From Evernia prunastri (lineage: Eukaryota > Ascomycota > Lecanoromycetes > Lecanorales > Parmeliaceae), in assembly GCA_003184365.1 (NCBI GenBank), contig NKYR01000002.1:558976-622975 (forward strand): DNA of 64,000 nt. The letters are read 5' to 3'. Positions 33,178 through 44,145 of the stretch are shown in pieces. The notes under the pieces are model-generated. The model saw only the letters and a list, made by a program, of their open reading frames with translations. It did not search any database and was not told where the DNA came from. Every line of letters begins with the position of its first letter. Position 1 is the stretch's first letter. The position numbers and the translations under genes are program-made.

Positions 33178-33347
33178 TGTCAGGGACTGGAGTGTAGCTG
33201 AATGCATTGATTCCGGTATGAACGGAATAATAGCTATGGAGATCTAATGGTGGCAGAAGGCCGGTATTTATGGGCAGGGCCAAGCCGCGCTAGGCCCGAT
33301 CCGGCCGAGTGGTAGGAGTCATGGTGTTGTGAGCTGGAACCATGACA
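33178..33347 (-). repeat. LTR A of the mini LTR element (170 bp)
   Basis: It begins TGTCAGGGACTGG and ends GGAACCATGACA on the forward strand, a TGTCA/TGACA terminal palindrome. The element reads on the reverse strand, because the purine tract GGAGGAGGGGGTAG (reverse complement of 33348-33361) lies immediately upstream of this LTR in that orientation. This is therefore the 3' LTR of its element. Confidence 0.85.
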
Positions 33348-34064
33348 CTACCCCCTCCTCCAAATCGTCATGTCCTCATGACGTGCCTCCTTCATGCCCT
33401 CCGAGAATCTGGAGACGGTGCACTGTAGTGACGTGCCTCTTGCCTGTGCTCTCCAGATCTTCTCATGCTGTAGAATCGAATAAAAAATGGCCATATTGGC
33501 CGCTGGAATCGAATGCCTTGTAGCAGGCTCACTTGCTGGGGATGGCTGAGATTCCGATAGTGCAACAGGCACGAATCCTCACATTTCCATTGCGCAACAG
33601 GCGCACTTCCCCAGCTCTTCTCCTAACCTTGTCACATGACATCACAATCCATCAATTCCATCCATTCTATTCCATGCTCTTGCACCCCACCAAGCCTTCC
33701 AAGCCTTCCAAGCCTTGTCCTCCTTCGGATTCGGTCGCTGAAGATCGCTGAAGATCGCTGTAGACGTGTCCCAAGTGTACATAATGTGATGTGGAATATG
33801 ATTCGGAGCGATGTTGTTCTGAATTTGACTGCCATTGTAGCAGGCTCACTTGCTGGAGAGGTATGAGAATCTAATAGTGTTCTGCATACGTCACAGGCGC
33901 ATGTCTCCAGCTCTTCTCTTGTCATTGCCATTGTAGCAGGCTCACTTCCGAAACGACTTGCTTAGTAAAGAGGTCGTATAATAGTCATATCTTGACTGTA
34001 GAGGCGCGCACTCTTCTACGGCCTGGATGTAATCCGGTAGGGTATTGTTGCAGTGCTCCGCAGA
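33348..34064 (-). mobile_element. Internal region of a mini LTR element, left copy, ending at an N
   Basis: It starts with the polypurine tract next to LTR A and runs about 660 bp in parallel with 34116-34780, with scattered transitions. It then diverges and ends at the N at 34065. No gag, protease, reverse transcriptase or integrase motif appears in any frame. Confidence 0.75.
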
Positions 34065-34065
34065 N

Positions 34066-35098
34066 GATCCGGCCGAGTGGTAGGAGTCATGGTGTTGTGA
34101 GCTGGAACCATGACACTACCCCCTCCTCCAAATCGTCATGTCCTCATGACGTGCCTCCTTCATGCCCTCCGAGAATCTGGAGACGGTGCACTGTAGTGAC
34201 GTGCCTCTTGCCTGTGCTCTCCAGATCTTCTCATGCTGTAGAATCGAATAAAAAATGGCCATATTGGCCGCTGGAATCGAATGCCTTGAAGCAGGCTCAC
34301 TTGCTGGGGATGGCTGAGATTCCGATAGTGCAACAGGCACGAATCCTCACATTTCCATTGCGCAACAGGCGCACTTCCCCAGCTCTTCTCCTAACCTTGT
34401 CACATGACACCACAATCCATCCATTCCATCCATTCTATTCCATGCTCTTGCACCCCACCAAGCCTTCCAAGCCTTCCAAGCCTTGTCCTCCTTCGGATTC
34501 GGTCGCTGAAGATCGCTGAAGATCGCTGTAGACGTGTCCCAAGTGTACATAATGTGATGTGGAATATGATTCGGAGCGATGTTGTTCTGAATTTGACTGC
34601 CATTGTAGCAGGCTCACTTGCTGGAGAGGTATGAGAATCTAATAGTGTTCTGCATGCGTTACAGGCGCATGTCTCCAGCTCTTCTCTTTGCCATTGTAGC
34701 AGGCTCACTTCCGGAACGACTTGCTCAGTAAAGAGGTCGTATGATAGTCGTATCTTGACTGTAGAGGCGCGCACTCTGCTGCGGCCAGGTTTCTATTCCG
34801 ATGGTGTTGTTTCCGTGCCTCGCTGGCCAACACCTGATGTTGTTTCCGTGCCTCGTTGGCCAACATCGTCAGTAGTGGTCTACTACGACTTAGGGGCGAC
34901 CAGGTCCCTCGTCGGATAGCTATTATTATGTCAGGGACTGGAGTGTAGCTGAATGCATTGATTCCGGTATGAACGGAATAATAGCTATGGAGATCTAATG
35001 GTGGCAGAAGGCCGGTATTTATGGGCAGGGCCAAGCCGCGCTAGGCCCGATCCGGCCGAGTGGTAGGAGTCATGGTGTTGTGAGCTGGAACCATGACA
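34066..35098 (-). mobile_element. Most complete mini (TRIM-like) LTR element: partial 3' LTR, 813-bp interior, full 5' LTR
   Basis: Reading on the reverse strand: 5' LTR 35098-34929 (170 bp), primer-binding region 34927-34916, interior to 34116, polypurine tract 34129-34116, and a 3' LTR cut by an N (34115-34066). The interior is too small for gag-pol and none is seen, so it is non-autonomous. Inside the LTR, an ATAAATA box (35022-35016) lies 34 bp before ATAGCTATTATT (34988-34977). The primer-binding region AATAATAGCTAT is the exact 12-nt complement of that sequence. This is what self-priming elements of the Tf1/sushi group use. The interior also contains 9-mer and 11-mer tandem repeats and two diverged ~300-bp modules. 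Confidence 0.8.
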
Positions 35099-35668
35099 CT
35101 ACCCCCTCCTCCAAATCGTCATGTCCTCATGACGTGCCTCCTTCATGCCCTCCGAGAATCTGGAGACGGTGCACTGTAGTGACGTGCCTCTTNCCCACCA
35201 AGCCTTCCAAGCCTTCCAAGCCTTGTCCTCCTTCGGATTCGGTCGCTGAAGATCGCTGAAGATCGCTGTAGACGTGTCCCAAGTGTACATAATGTGATGT
35301 GGAATATGATTCGGAGCGATGTTGTTCTGAATTTGACTGCCATTGTAGCAGGCTCACTTGCTGGAGAGGTATGAGAATCTAATAGTGTTCTGCATGCGTT
35401 ACAGGCGCATGTCTCCAGCTCTTCTCTTTGCCATTGTAGCAGGCTCACTTCCGGAACGACTTGCTCAGTAAAGAGGTCGTATGATAGTCGTATCTTGACT
35501 GTAGAGGCGCGCACTCTGCTGCGGCCAGGTTTCTATTCCGATGGTGTTGTTTCCGTGCCTCGCTAGCCAACACCTGATGTTGTTTCCGCGCCTTGTTGGC
35601 CAACATCGTCAGTAGTGGTCTACTACGACTTAGGGGCGACCAGGTCCCTCGTCGGATAGCTATTATTA
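35099..35668 (-). mobile_element. Third mini-element interior, gapped by an N at 35193
   Basis: It begins with the polypurine tract next to LTR B and ends with the same primer-binding sequence (to 35667) before LTR C. The middle part is missing at the N at 35193. It differs from the second copy by only a few bases near 35560-35595. Confidence 0.75.
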
Positions 35669-35828
35669 TGTCAGGGACTGGAGTGTAGCTGAATGCATTG
35701 ATTCCGGTATGAACGGAATAATAGCTATAAGGTCTAATGATGGCAGAAGGCCGATATTTGTGGGCAGGGCCAAGCCGCGCTAGGTCCGATTCGGCCAGGT
35801 AGAGGAGTCATGGTGTTGTGAGCGGGAA
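35669..35828 (-). repeat. LTR C of the mini element, truncated and diverged
   Basis: It begins with the same TGTCAGGGACTGG but carries about ten substitutions and lacks the terminal ACCATGACA. LTR D follows immediately at 35829, so the two abut head to tail. Confidence 0.75.
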
Positions 35829-35998
35829 TGTCAGGGACTGGAGTGTAGCTGAATGCATTGATTCCGGTATGAACGGAATAATAGCTATGGAGATCTAATG
35901 GTGGCAGAAGGCCGGTATTTATGGGCAGGGCCAAGCCGCGCTAGGCCCGATCCGGCCGAGTGGTAGGAGTCATGGTGTTGTGAGCTGGAACCATGACA
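35829..35998 (-). repeat. LTR D of the mini element (170 bp), outer right end of the array
   Basis: A full copy, matching LTR A and LTR B over its length. The flanking bases (GGGAA on its left, AGATA on its right) do not form a target-site duplication with each other or with the TGAAA before LTR A. Confidence 0.8.
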
Positions 35999-37095
35999 AG
36001 ATATTAAGAAGAAGAATGCGATAGATAAGTAGAGTTATTATATTATTATAAAAGACTCTTATTAATCCGACGAGTCGATCTAATCGTTCTTCAATAATAT
36101 TATCGTGAAGATAAGCTGAGATTTAAAAGCACTCGTGTGTTCCTCTCAACATCAATCTACGCATCAGCCAATCAACCCCATCAAGGGTCCATTCAAATCG
36201 ACGCTTACCCTCAAAAAGCCCCGATCCGCATTGCCCATCGGAGTATCCTCGTGGACAACGATGGAACGTGCAGTCACCACATGGGCGTTCCGTTTTTCCC
36301 CACAAAAAGCTTAAAGACGAATATGTATGCGCACCAATCCCGATAGCCGCTGCCCGGAAGTTATTTCTTCCAACCATCTTTGATTGACGTTCTAGCTAAA
36401 GCTTCTAGCGGAAAGGGCGGCCCCCAAGTTGGCACGGTCCAACGCTCGCTCGCTCGCACCAAAATGCAAGAGCACCAACATCGGACTACTTTAGGTAACC
36501 GACCGACGGGCAAGGGTCCGGGTTGGGACGAATCATATTTCGTTGATCCAGGAACGATTTTTCTGATTCTTGACGGAGGCGGCTTGGCTTTGCTTATTTG
36601 CTAAAGTTGCTAACGTCTGTGTGGGAATCTGGGGAAGTCGGGATATTTCGATCTGTGGAGTGTTTTGACTCCCTTTAGTTACCTACTATTGTTTTTGGCT
36701 CGCTCGTTTGCTCAAGCTAGGTGCCCTACTCAAGGTCAGATAGAGTGCTTTGCGTGCCTGCCTGTCCGAATAAAAGCTTCCTGTGTAGTCTCTTCACCGC
36801 GATCGCAGGGAAACGCTCAGGCCCCCCCCTAAAAGAGGAAATCTCCTACCTATCTACATGGTCAGTACGGTAACTTGGTTCGTCTTCCTTCCCTTCCCCC
36901 CCTTTGAAGGAAATCGATTGGCTGTCTATAAACTCCTTGCTATGCCCTCCTCCCTTTCCTCTCATCTCCCTCCCCCATCCCACCACTTGCTCCACCGCTT
37001 GACCGCCTCCTGTCCTAACACGTCTTGTCTACCCTTCCTTCCTTCCCTCCTGTAACAAAACCACCTTCACCTACAAACCCCCCTCCCACGGAGCC
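35999..37095. other. Intergenic region, AT-rich at left, promoter at right
   Basis: The first ~130 bp are AT-rich and probably transposon-derived. The rest has open frames up to about 84 codons without family resemblance. The last 200 bp are C/T-rich (CCCTCC, CTTCCTTCC) and are probably the promoter and leader of the membrane-protein gene. Confidence 0.5.
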
Positions 37096-38434
37096 ATGGC
37101 CCCCGGCTCCGCCCTCGTCGGACAACCCCCGAACAACCAGGACGACTGGTTCGTCATCAGAGGCGTCGCCCGCTCGTTCGGCATCCCGGACGAAGCGTTG
37201 AATCCGAGCCACGGCTTCCCGTTGCCCCTCCAGCGGCCTCCCAACGCTCCCCAGAATGTCTCCCGGGGCCCGGGCATGATCGCTTCCACGTCCGTGGCCA
37301 TGGTGTTGGTCATATTGGTCACCGGTGCGCGCCTCGCGTTGAGGTGTTTCCGGAAGGAGCTGAAGATTGGGTACGATGATTTCGCCATCATCCCGGCGGC
37401 GTTGGCGACGGTTGCGTATATGGCCCTAGCGATCGGATCGGTAGTTTATGGTGGGGCGGGGAAGCATATATATGATATGACTTACCAAGAGCTCAATTGG
37501 TTTTACGAGGTTGGTTTTTTCCCCCCCTTCTGGAAGGATTGGAATTTTACCATTCGCGAGCTGTGAGGCTGATCGCTTTCACGCTCTATTCTAGCTTGGG
37601 TTCATCGGTATATTGGTCTTCTTCATGGCGGTCGGCCTCATCAAAATCTCCATTGTGTTCTTCAACCGTCGTCTCACAGGCCTCACGTCCTACCGGTGGA
37701 TGATCGCCCATTATGTTTTCCTCGCTCTCATCGTCGCTTTCATGATCACCGCGCTGTTCAGCGAACTCTTCCAATGCGCCGGTCCCGTCAGTCTGAAATT
37801 CAGCCTCATCGCTTTGGGCCGCCACCCGACGGGCACCAAGTGCATCAACGGGAACAAGCTGGGATACGGCCTGGCCATCATCCACAGCACCTTCGACTTC
37901 GCTCTCCTGACGGTGCCGCTCATCGTGCTGTATCAGATAAGGATGTCCACCGGAACGAAGATCAGATTAGGCTTCCTCTTCTCCATCGGCGCGCTTTCGT
38001 GCATCGGCAGCGTGATGAGACAGGTAATTCAGACCAGGACCTACAACAACGTCGATTTTCCCTGGACCTTTCAGAAAGAACTGACTTGGATCATCGTCGA
38101 TATCTTCTTCGGGATCGTCGCCGCTTCGTTGCCGGTCTTGAACGCAGCTCTGCCGAAGCACTGGCGGTCCTCGAGAAATCACACTCCTCAGCTAGGTCAC
38201 CTACCGATCTGCAAGAATGATGTGAGGAACTCGGTCAAGTTGGAGAGCAAAGACACGCTTCAGAGACCGGACGGCACAATTGTGGAGGGAGCTGGGGAGA
38301 TTGACAAGGATTCCTTCCATACAAAGACGGAGAAACGCTGGGATGATGCGTTCGTCAAAGTACGAGGACCCGAGCCGAGGCAAGGTACTGGCACCAAAGA
38401 AGGTGCGGAGCAGTCGGACGATACTTTAGTCTGA
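37096..38434 (+). CDS. Fungal rhodopsin-like seven-helix membrane protein (PTH11/SAT4-related)
   Basis: Two exons (37096-37509, 37595-38434; intron 85 bp with GTTGGT donor and CTAG acceptor) give 417 residues. About seven hydrophobic helices follow an N-terminal tail: around residues 60-80 (STSVAMVLVILVTGARL), 95-120, 138-160 (LGFIGILVFFMAVGLIKISI), 172-195, 220-245, 255-275 and 295-315. The family hallmarks GYDDFAIIP and DFALLTVPLIVLYQI are present. The cytosolic tail (about 95 residues) is charged. No CFEM domain is present, unlike some Pth11 receptors. These proteins are mostly uncharacterised; a sensing role is a guess. Splicing makes GFIGI follow the third helix in phase. Confidence 0.88.
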
Positions 38435-38998
38435 CAGCTTTTGGGTCTGAAGCGCGACGTCTGTCTGATTGATTTGGTGCTATGTTTCGGCAAAAATGTA
38501 CATAACCGGACTTCTCTGTACAAAAAATCTATATTTCTTTTATAACACATGATATAGTTGAGGTGATAGCATTGAGGATTGGCTCAACCTTCTGTGGATT
38601 TGATGGTGGTTGTTGCTCAGATACATTGTTTGTTCAGCTGCGAATGGCGCAGGATATGGACTGTCCTCTCGACGCCAGGCTCTAGGTATCCATCTCTAAG
38701 GGAGATCTTATTAAATAGCGCAGTGGGCGTTTAGACGCTCCAGCGTTCTCCTGCAGAAAGAGTCTCTGACTGGCATGGAACTCGACCTTAATGCCGAGTC
38801 CGCCTTGTTCGCGGTTTGGATAAGGGGAAAAGCGGAGAAAGCCGAATCCCCTGAAAAGAGTGTACCCGTAAGAAAGCGAACAGAAGCGCACTCTAGCAGC
38901 AATTTGCGAACGTAGATAAATGCTGAGCGCGGTAGTGCCTGACAGCCAGAGGTGTGACCAAAAGGCTATGGTAAATCGTGAAACAGCAGTCGACCATT
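38435..38998. other. Convergent 3' intergenic region
   Basis: 564 bp between the stops of the membrane-protein gene and the decarboxylase-like gene. A reverse-strand open frame of about 106 codons (38682-39002) overlaps the end of the next gene and looks random. Nothing else was recognised. Confidence 0.55.
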
Positions 38999-39946
38999 TC
39001 ATCCGTCTAAAACTTCAGGCTTTCCAAGCTCCAAAGTAGCATTCTCACAGAAAACTCCCAAATGCCACCTTCCCATACCTGGCCACCAATTCTCACGGTC
39101 CTTGCCCTTCGTTTTCAACAGCACGTCCCCTTCTTCCTGGCCTACCGCAGCTTCCCGATCCTTGTCGGGCTGTTTTAAATCTATCCACACCATCTTCGCT
39201 CCTTTGCTGGTCAATATTGGAAGCGACCTCTTCCAATCTGTTGTACTTACGACAAGATCTGTGGGATCACCCGTGGGTAGAGGCGGCTGAAGGATAGAGG
39301 TTGATGTACCAATGTAGGACAGCCAGGAGCTGGACATCGGAAAGGCGGGGAGGTAGCTTATGGGGTGGAATGTGGCGGAGAAGAAGGGCTGGTTTGACAA
39401 AGAAGGCGAGTTGGAGCCAGGAATCGCCCGGTAGACTTCGACTTTGATGGGCGAGGACTTTGATGCGTCAGTGGGAGTGAAGCTGAAGCGGGCGAGATGT
39501 CTAAAACCAGTATTAAGATCAGCGTGTTCCTATTACAGAACAACGTGTAGACACGTAGCATACTTCGGAATATTCCAATTCCTCCTCCCGTTGATCAAAG
39601 TTGCCGCCTGGCTGACCCAGATCCCTGTTATCCTCGAATTCTTCCTCTTCTTGCCGTCAGGCCCAACGGACGTAAAGAAGCCTGGTAGTATGGCTAGCTC
39701 ATCATACGCACCGACGGGAGTCTCGCTGTATCTGAAGATCTGCGCGAAGCCCAGACCGCCGACATATTTCCCTGTCTCTTGTTCTGAACTGAAGGATCCT
39801 GCATGGAGCTCGAGAGGGTCATAGACGGTGTCCAGGGGAAGCTTGGACGAGGCGGAGTGGTAGAAGGGAAGGACGTAGGCTGTCGCTTTGCAGGTCCATG
39901 GAGGTGGTACAAAAGGCAGCTCGGGTAACGGCGGGGACGTTGACAT
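38999..39946 (-). CDS. Acetoacetate-decarboxylase-fold protein
   Basis: Two reverse-strand exons (39946-39564, 39500-38999; intron 63 bp) give 294 residues. Splicing joins NGRRNWNIPK to HLARFSF, reproducing the conserved core of the acetoacetate decarboxylase superfamily, with preceding YDELAILPGF and RITGIWVSQAATL. The classical bacterial enzyme uses a Lys pair for Schiff-base formation; I cannot assign that pair here, so real decarboxylase activity is uncertain. Many fungal members of this fold are uncharacterised. The promoter side faces a 2-kb gene-free stretch. Confidence 0.85.
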
Positions 39947-41968
39947 GGCGGCAAAGTCAGAGCGTGGTGTTTCTTGACTTCAGACGTATTGTTAAAGGAG
40001 GACCACCCCTCATTATGGGTGCACTGTCTTGTATTTCCTTCCGCATGCTGAGTAATTTTATACCAGTATAGCGCTTACGGCTTTGATGAGTGATGAGTGA
40101 TGGCTTTTTTCAGGAGAGTACCTCGGTAGTGGGGGCAGAGTGTGGGGGGAAAAGGCAGATGGGACCGTAATCGTGCCCCACACTTGCCTCAATCGCTCTT
40201 CCCACAAAACGAACGCTCTTTCATCAATTCGCGTTTCCTTAATTCCTGTCTCGTGTGTCGATCATGAGTCCAGCCCTGCAATGTATTCTGACGACAGGCA
40301 CGCTGGCCGCCAAACCCCGCTCGTTTATTTTCACAGCAAGACTGGCATGAATAAAGCACATCACTCTTGCAATACGTCAATTAAAAGGCCTTTTTGGATG
40401 CAAGAACAGGCCGCTCTGAAGTGTATCTATGATTTTGAGATAGGGGACGATCAGCCTGATGACTTTTGAGATCGAACTCACAGGCTACTTCATCAGGATA
40501 AGAAGTAGCACAATAGGAAGTATTACTATCCGAGCTCAACGAAAAACATTCAATAATAGCGCCTGTGGACTGGCGAATTCGTGACGAGTGAAGGCAGATA
40601 TCAGATTCGACAGAGAGGAAACGAAAATTCCTAGGTGACTCTCAGTGAAAGCTTCATTCCGGAAAAAGACCGTGGAGGTCAAAGCCACCACAAGCTTCTG
40701 AAAGTTGTCCTTAGCAATCCGGTCCATTGGTATGGACTGGTGTTGCGCTTCTTTACCCTTGCTTCTGAGTTTCACATTGCAAATCAAGGCTCTTATTGCT
40801 GGCCTGGACCCCATTTCCACTTTAGTAGGGACTATGTCAGCAGTCCATATCCATTATTGTTACTTTTTCTAGCGGTGCAAGTCACGAAGCCTTACTTGCA
40901 AAGCTCAGCTTATCAAGCTCGGGACCTGGAGCAAGTTCGTCAAGATGCTTTGATGCGATGTGGGAGAAATATCAAGAAATCAGATGAGTGATCTACGATG
41001 CTTGTCGAGATCAAGATAAGCACTGCGATTGCAGTGAGATATCCGAATCATCAGTACCGAAAAGGCAGATGTCAAGGATGAGAGCCCCGAGCAAAGGAGC
41101 GCTAAACACGTTGTATGCTTGGATGGTATATTGACTATGCATCCAAAATCGTGCGTTACTAGCGAAATCTATAGATTCGTATCAGTACAATGGAAGCCAT
41201 TTAATCTTATCAGCTGCCTAGATGTCGTGTTTGCTGCTAGCATAATATGCTGAAGCCGGTAAACAGCTTATGCCGTGGCGGCCTTGTCATGTCCAGTCAT
41301 GATATCTCACTCCTACCTCTTGAGGCCATCTCCGCGCTTTTTTGTCCAGCTTTCTGCATAATGCAAGCGAACACGGCCGGTCGAGCTTCACAAGGTCTAC
41401 TTTTATCTCAGCCGTCCGGCCAGCTGAGGGAGATGGTAGGCTGGCGGGCGTCTGGAACACGAAGAGGGTAGGGCTCTTGATCTGCTGCTTGGTATCCCGG
41501 TTGGTGTGATGTGGTCCGTAGACCGGGTCAGTTGGAAGGTCGAGTTGGACGGTCGCTATTTGTAATCTTCTCCACTACGCATCACCCATCCGCCGGTCGG
41601 ATTCTATATGTTCTCTAGAAGATTTAGCGCGTCATCCAGATCACGCTGTGGCGTCGGGGACAATGATTGCTTCTGCTGGTGGTGTCATGCCGTGGGGCTC
41701 TCTGGTATGTGGATTTCATGGTGGAACTTGAAGAATGGTTGAGGACGGTCTTGAATTAGAGCTAATAACGAGCTATGGTACAACGGCTGAATAGCTTAGG
41801 TAAACAGCTACTGCTGAAGCGTTCAGATCTTTAAACACTCACCCCAAGCGACCGCTTATGTAGCTCTGTTATCGCCAGATTTCCTTCAGAAAGTGCCACC
41901 GAACATGCTTATGCTTGCAAAGAAAGCGCGCGCTGCAATAATGGTATCTTCTCCAGACTCCAAGCTCA
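39947..41968. other. Long intergenic region without a supported gene
   Basis: Two kilobases with only short open frames (longest about 118 codons at 40635-40991), none protein-like. The left 150 bp hold the decarboxylase-like promoter. I found no repeats, tRNA or transposon motifs. Confidence 0.5.
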
Positions 41969-42718
41969 TCAGTCAGACTTAACGGTCGCTTCCTGTTTCA
42001 TGTTGAGCACGCCAGTCCCAAGCTTTCCGTACTTCCCACTGCACTTCACCGTGCCGTTCTCCGCATCCCAGCGAACCGTCACATCGCTCGTCAACTCAAG
42101 GTAATCGTACCTCACGCTGGCACCGATGCTGCCAACAGCCCCCTGCGTAAAACACGTCAGCCAACTTGTCCTCGGCAGCCACGATATCTGGCCACGCACC
42201 TCGAACTCTTCCGCGCTGAGCTTCTTCATTTTCCACGCCTTGCCATTGTCCTTGATGACGCGAGAGAAGAGCTTCTGGATGATCTGCGGGTTCTGCACCA
42301 CGAAGTCTTGCGAGAAGGTAGCGCTGCCGGTCTTGCAGGATGGTTCCAAGGTCATTGCCTTCTTGATCTGCCGCACCATCAGGGTTCTCAAGTGCTCCAC
42401 TTTCTTCTTGAGCTCGTCGGGACTGATCTCTTGACCGTTAGTGCTCGTAGATGGTGACTTCTTGCTGGCGTCGAGCTGCTTCTGGAGGTCTTTAACATAA
42501 GCAACTAGCTCTGCGTGTGAGAGGCTTTCGAGATCATTGGCGGTGTAGGAGGTGGTCACGGAAGGCTTGGCGGCCTTGGTGGACTTGGTTTGGCCTTTAG
42601 CTTTCTTCGTGGCGGGAATGGGGGCATCCGTGTCTGACTCCGAGGCCATTGAGGATGAATTACGCTTTTGAGATGCCTTGGGGGCCGTGAAACCGAAGCT
42701 GGCGTTGGTAGGGGCCAT
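41969..42718 (-). CDS. Uncharacterised fungal protein with Lys/Ser-rich N-terminus and coiled coil
   Basis: A single reverse-strand exon of 249 residues starting at the ATG at 42718; the frame is open two codons further but only from GTG. The first 60 residues are Ser/Thr/Lys-rich with a nuclear-signal-like ATKKAKGQTKSTKAAK. A coiled coil follows at about 62-125 (LVAYVKDLQKQLDASKK, ELKKKVEHLRTLMVRQIKKAM). The C-terminal ~110 residues form a globular beta-rich region (RGQISWLPRTSWLT, VRYDYLELTSDVTVRWD, GKYGKLGTGVLNMKQEA). I do not recognise a named family; it looks like a conserved filamentous-ascomycete hypothetical. Confidence 0.8.
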   Translation of the reverse strand: MAPTNASFGFTAPKASQKRNSSSMASESDTDAPIPATKKAKGQTKSTKAAKPSVTTSYTANDLESLSHAELVAYVKDLQKQLDASKKSPSTSTNGQEISPDELKKKVEHLRTLMVRQIKKAMTLEPSCKTGSATFSQDFVVQNPQIIQKLFSRVIKDNGKAWKMKKLSAEEFEVRGQISWLPRTSWLTCFTQGAVGSIGASVRYDYLELTSDVTVRWDAENGTVKCSGKYGKLGTGVLNMKQEATVKSD

Positions 42719-44145
42719 TTCCACTTACGCGCTGTTAGTACATGAGACCATTGGCAGACAGCATTGAAGGCTAGTAGTGGGAGCTCTTACCTTGTTATGT
42801 CAATGACAGTAGATTAAACGCGTTAGTCACTAATTATAAAAGGGGTATAAAAGCCTCACGATTCTAGAAAGTCGAATACTGGCGTTGGTGATGAGGACGT
42901 AATCGTAGGCGGAGCGAGTATGAGGTGGTGAGAATGACTTCGACGCGCTGGCCACCCAAATCACGTGACCTAGAGTAATTTGATTTTTCGAGCCTCCCTC
43001 CAGAGCACTTTCATCACCATCAAACACCTATGTCCCAGCTACTCTCCTGTGCGCAAATCTCTGTGACGCAAATCATTGAAAGGCGTTATCTATAACCGAT
43101 ACAAATTGGTTGGGACCTTCAAGCGTTCTCTAACAACTTTCGCCGATTTCTTGCACTCCTTTCCGCGAGACACTTCGGTGGACTCCCTACGTGGCTCTTG
43201 CGCTCACAGAAAACCCAGATCTGCATCTCGTACCTATCTGACTCGACAGTTTTTGTCACTTATTCAAATGACAGCCATCATGCTGGACATCTTTGATTTG
43301 ACTAGGATACTCTATTTACTTGAAAGGCTGCTTGCCGCCAGCTTCCGTCCCAACATTTGCCACATGAGGTAGAATCAGAAACGTCAAAAAAAACCTGGGT
43401 GGTATCTTTTGCCTGGAGCTACTCTATTCTGTTATATTCTCGAAGAAATTAGCAGAGCAATACGAGTAGAGTTGCTGCTAGCGCTGTTCGGGGAATCAGC
43501 TGCAGGTGGGCACCAGAATTTGTATCTGGAGAGATGCCTGCTGGTTTTCTTTGGCGCCTTTCTTTCATCTCCACAGGCCTGTATCGTCATATGTGGTCCC
43601 AAATAGACAGCTGTGAGACTGTGCTACGTCGTATGTTGTGGCTTCTGCATTTTATCGAAAACATGTTCTGGCCTCTCGGCTTCCCTTTTAGTGCATGGTG
43701 TTCTTTCATTTTGAGGCTTTTTGCCAAATCCAGAGCCAATCTCATGGCTTTAAGCTACTTCCACCCATTTTCGGTTCCCACAAGAATCACATTTGGTACA
43801 GTGTCTTATGCTCGACGTCCATTTACTACTATAACTGATGTTAGGCGGTTTTACTTGCGCACTTACTCCTTGAGGCATATATTACTCGATGAGGATAGTT
43901 CTTGGATTTAGCGCAACACAATTTTGCGTCTCGTGGCTCACGTGTTTTGCTAATGTGCAGGGCTTATGGGAATCTCACAATTACTCGACGCCACAATGCA
44001 CATGCATGACTAAGTAATGCTCAAACCACCATGAAGTGAAAATGACCATATCTGCAGCATACCGGATTTTCCAAATCTTCATTGCTCTACTTTTGTCGTG
44101 GAGTCATGAATTTTTAATCGAAACACTGAGAGTGGTCTTTCACTG
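42719..44145. other. Intergenic region without a supported gene
   Basis: 1.4 kb with open frames up to about 125 codons (43534-43911) that look like noise. It separates two genes that read away from each other, so it should contain both promoters. Confidence 0.5.

Noticed and set aside
32000..35514. Repeated open frames of 60-124 codons inside the mini LTR elements
   Set aside because: Identical in every copy because the DNA is repeated; no Gag, protease, RT or integrase motif, so not called as genes.
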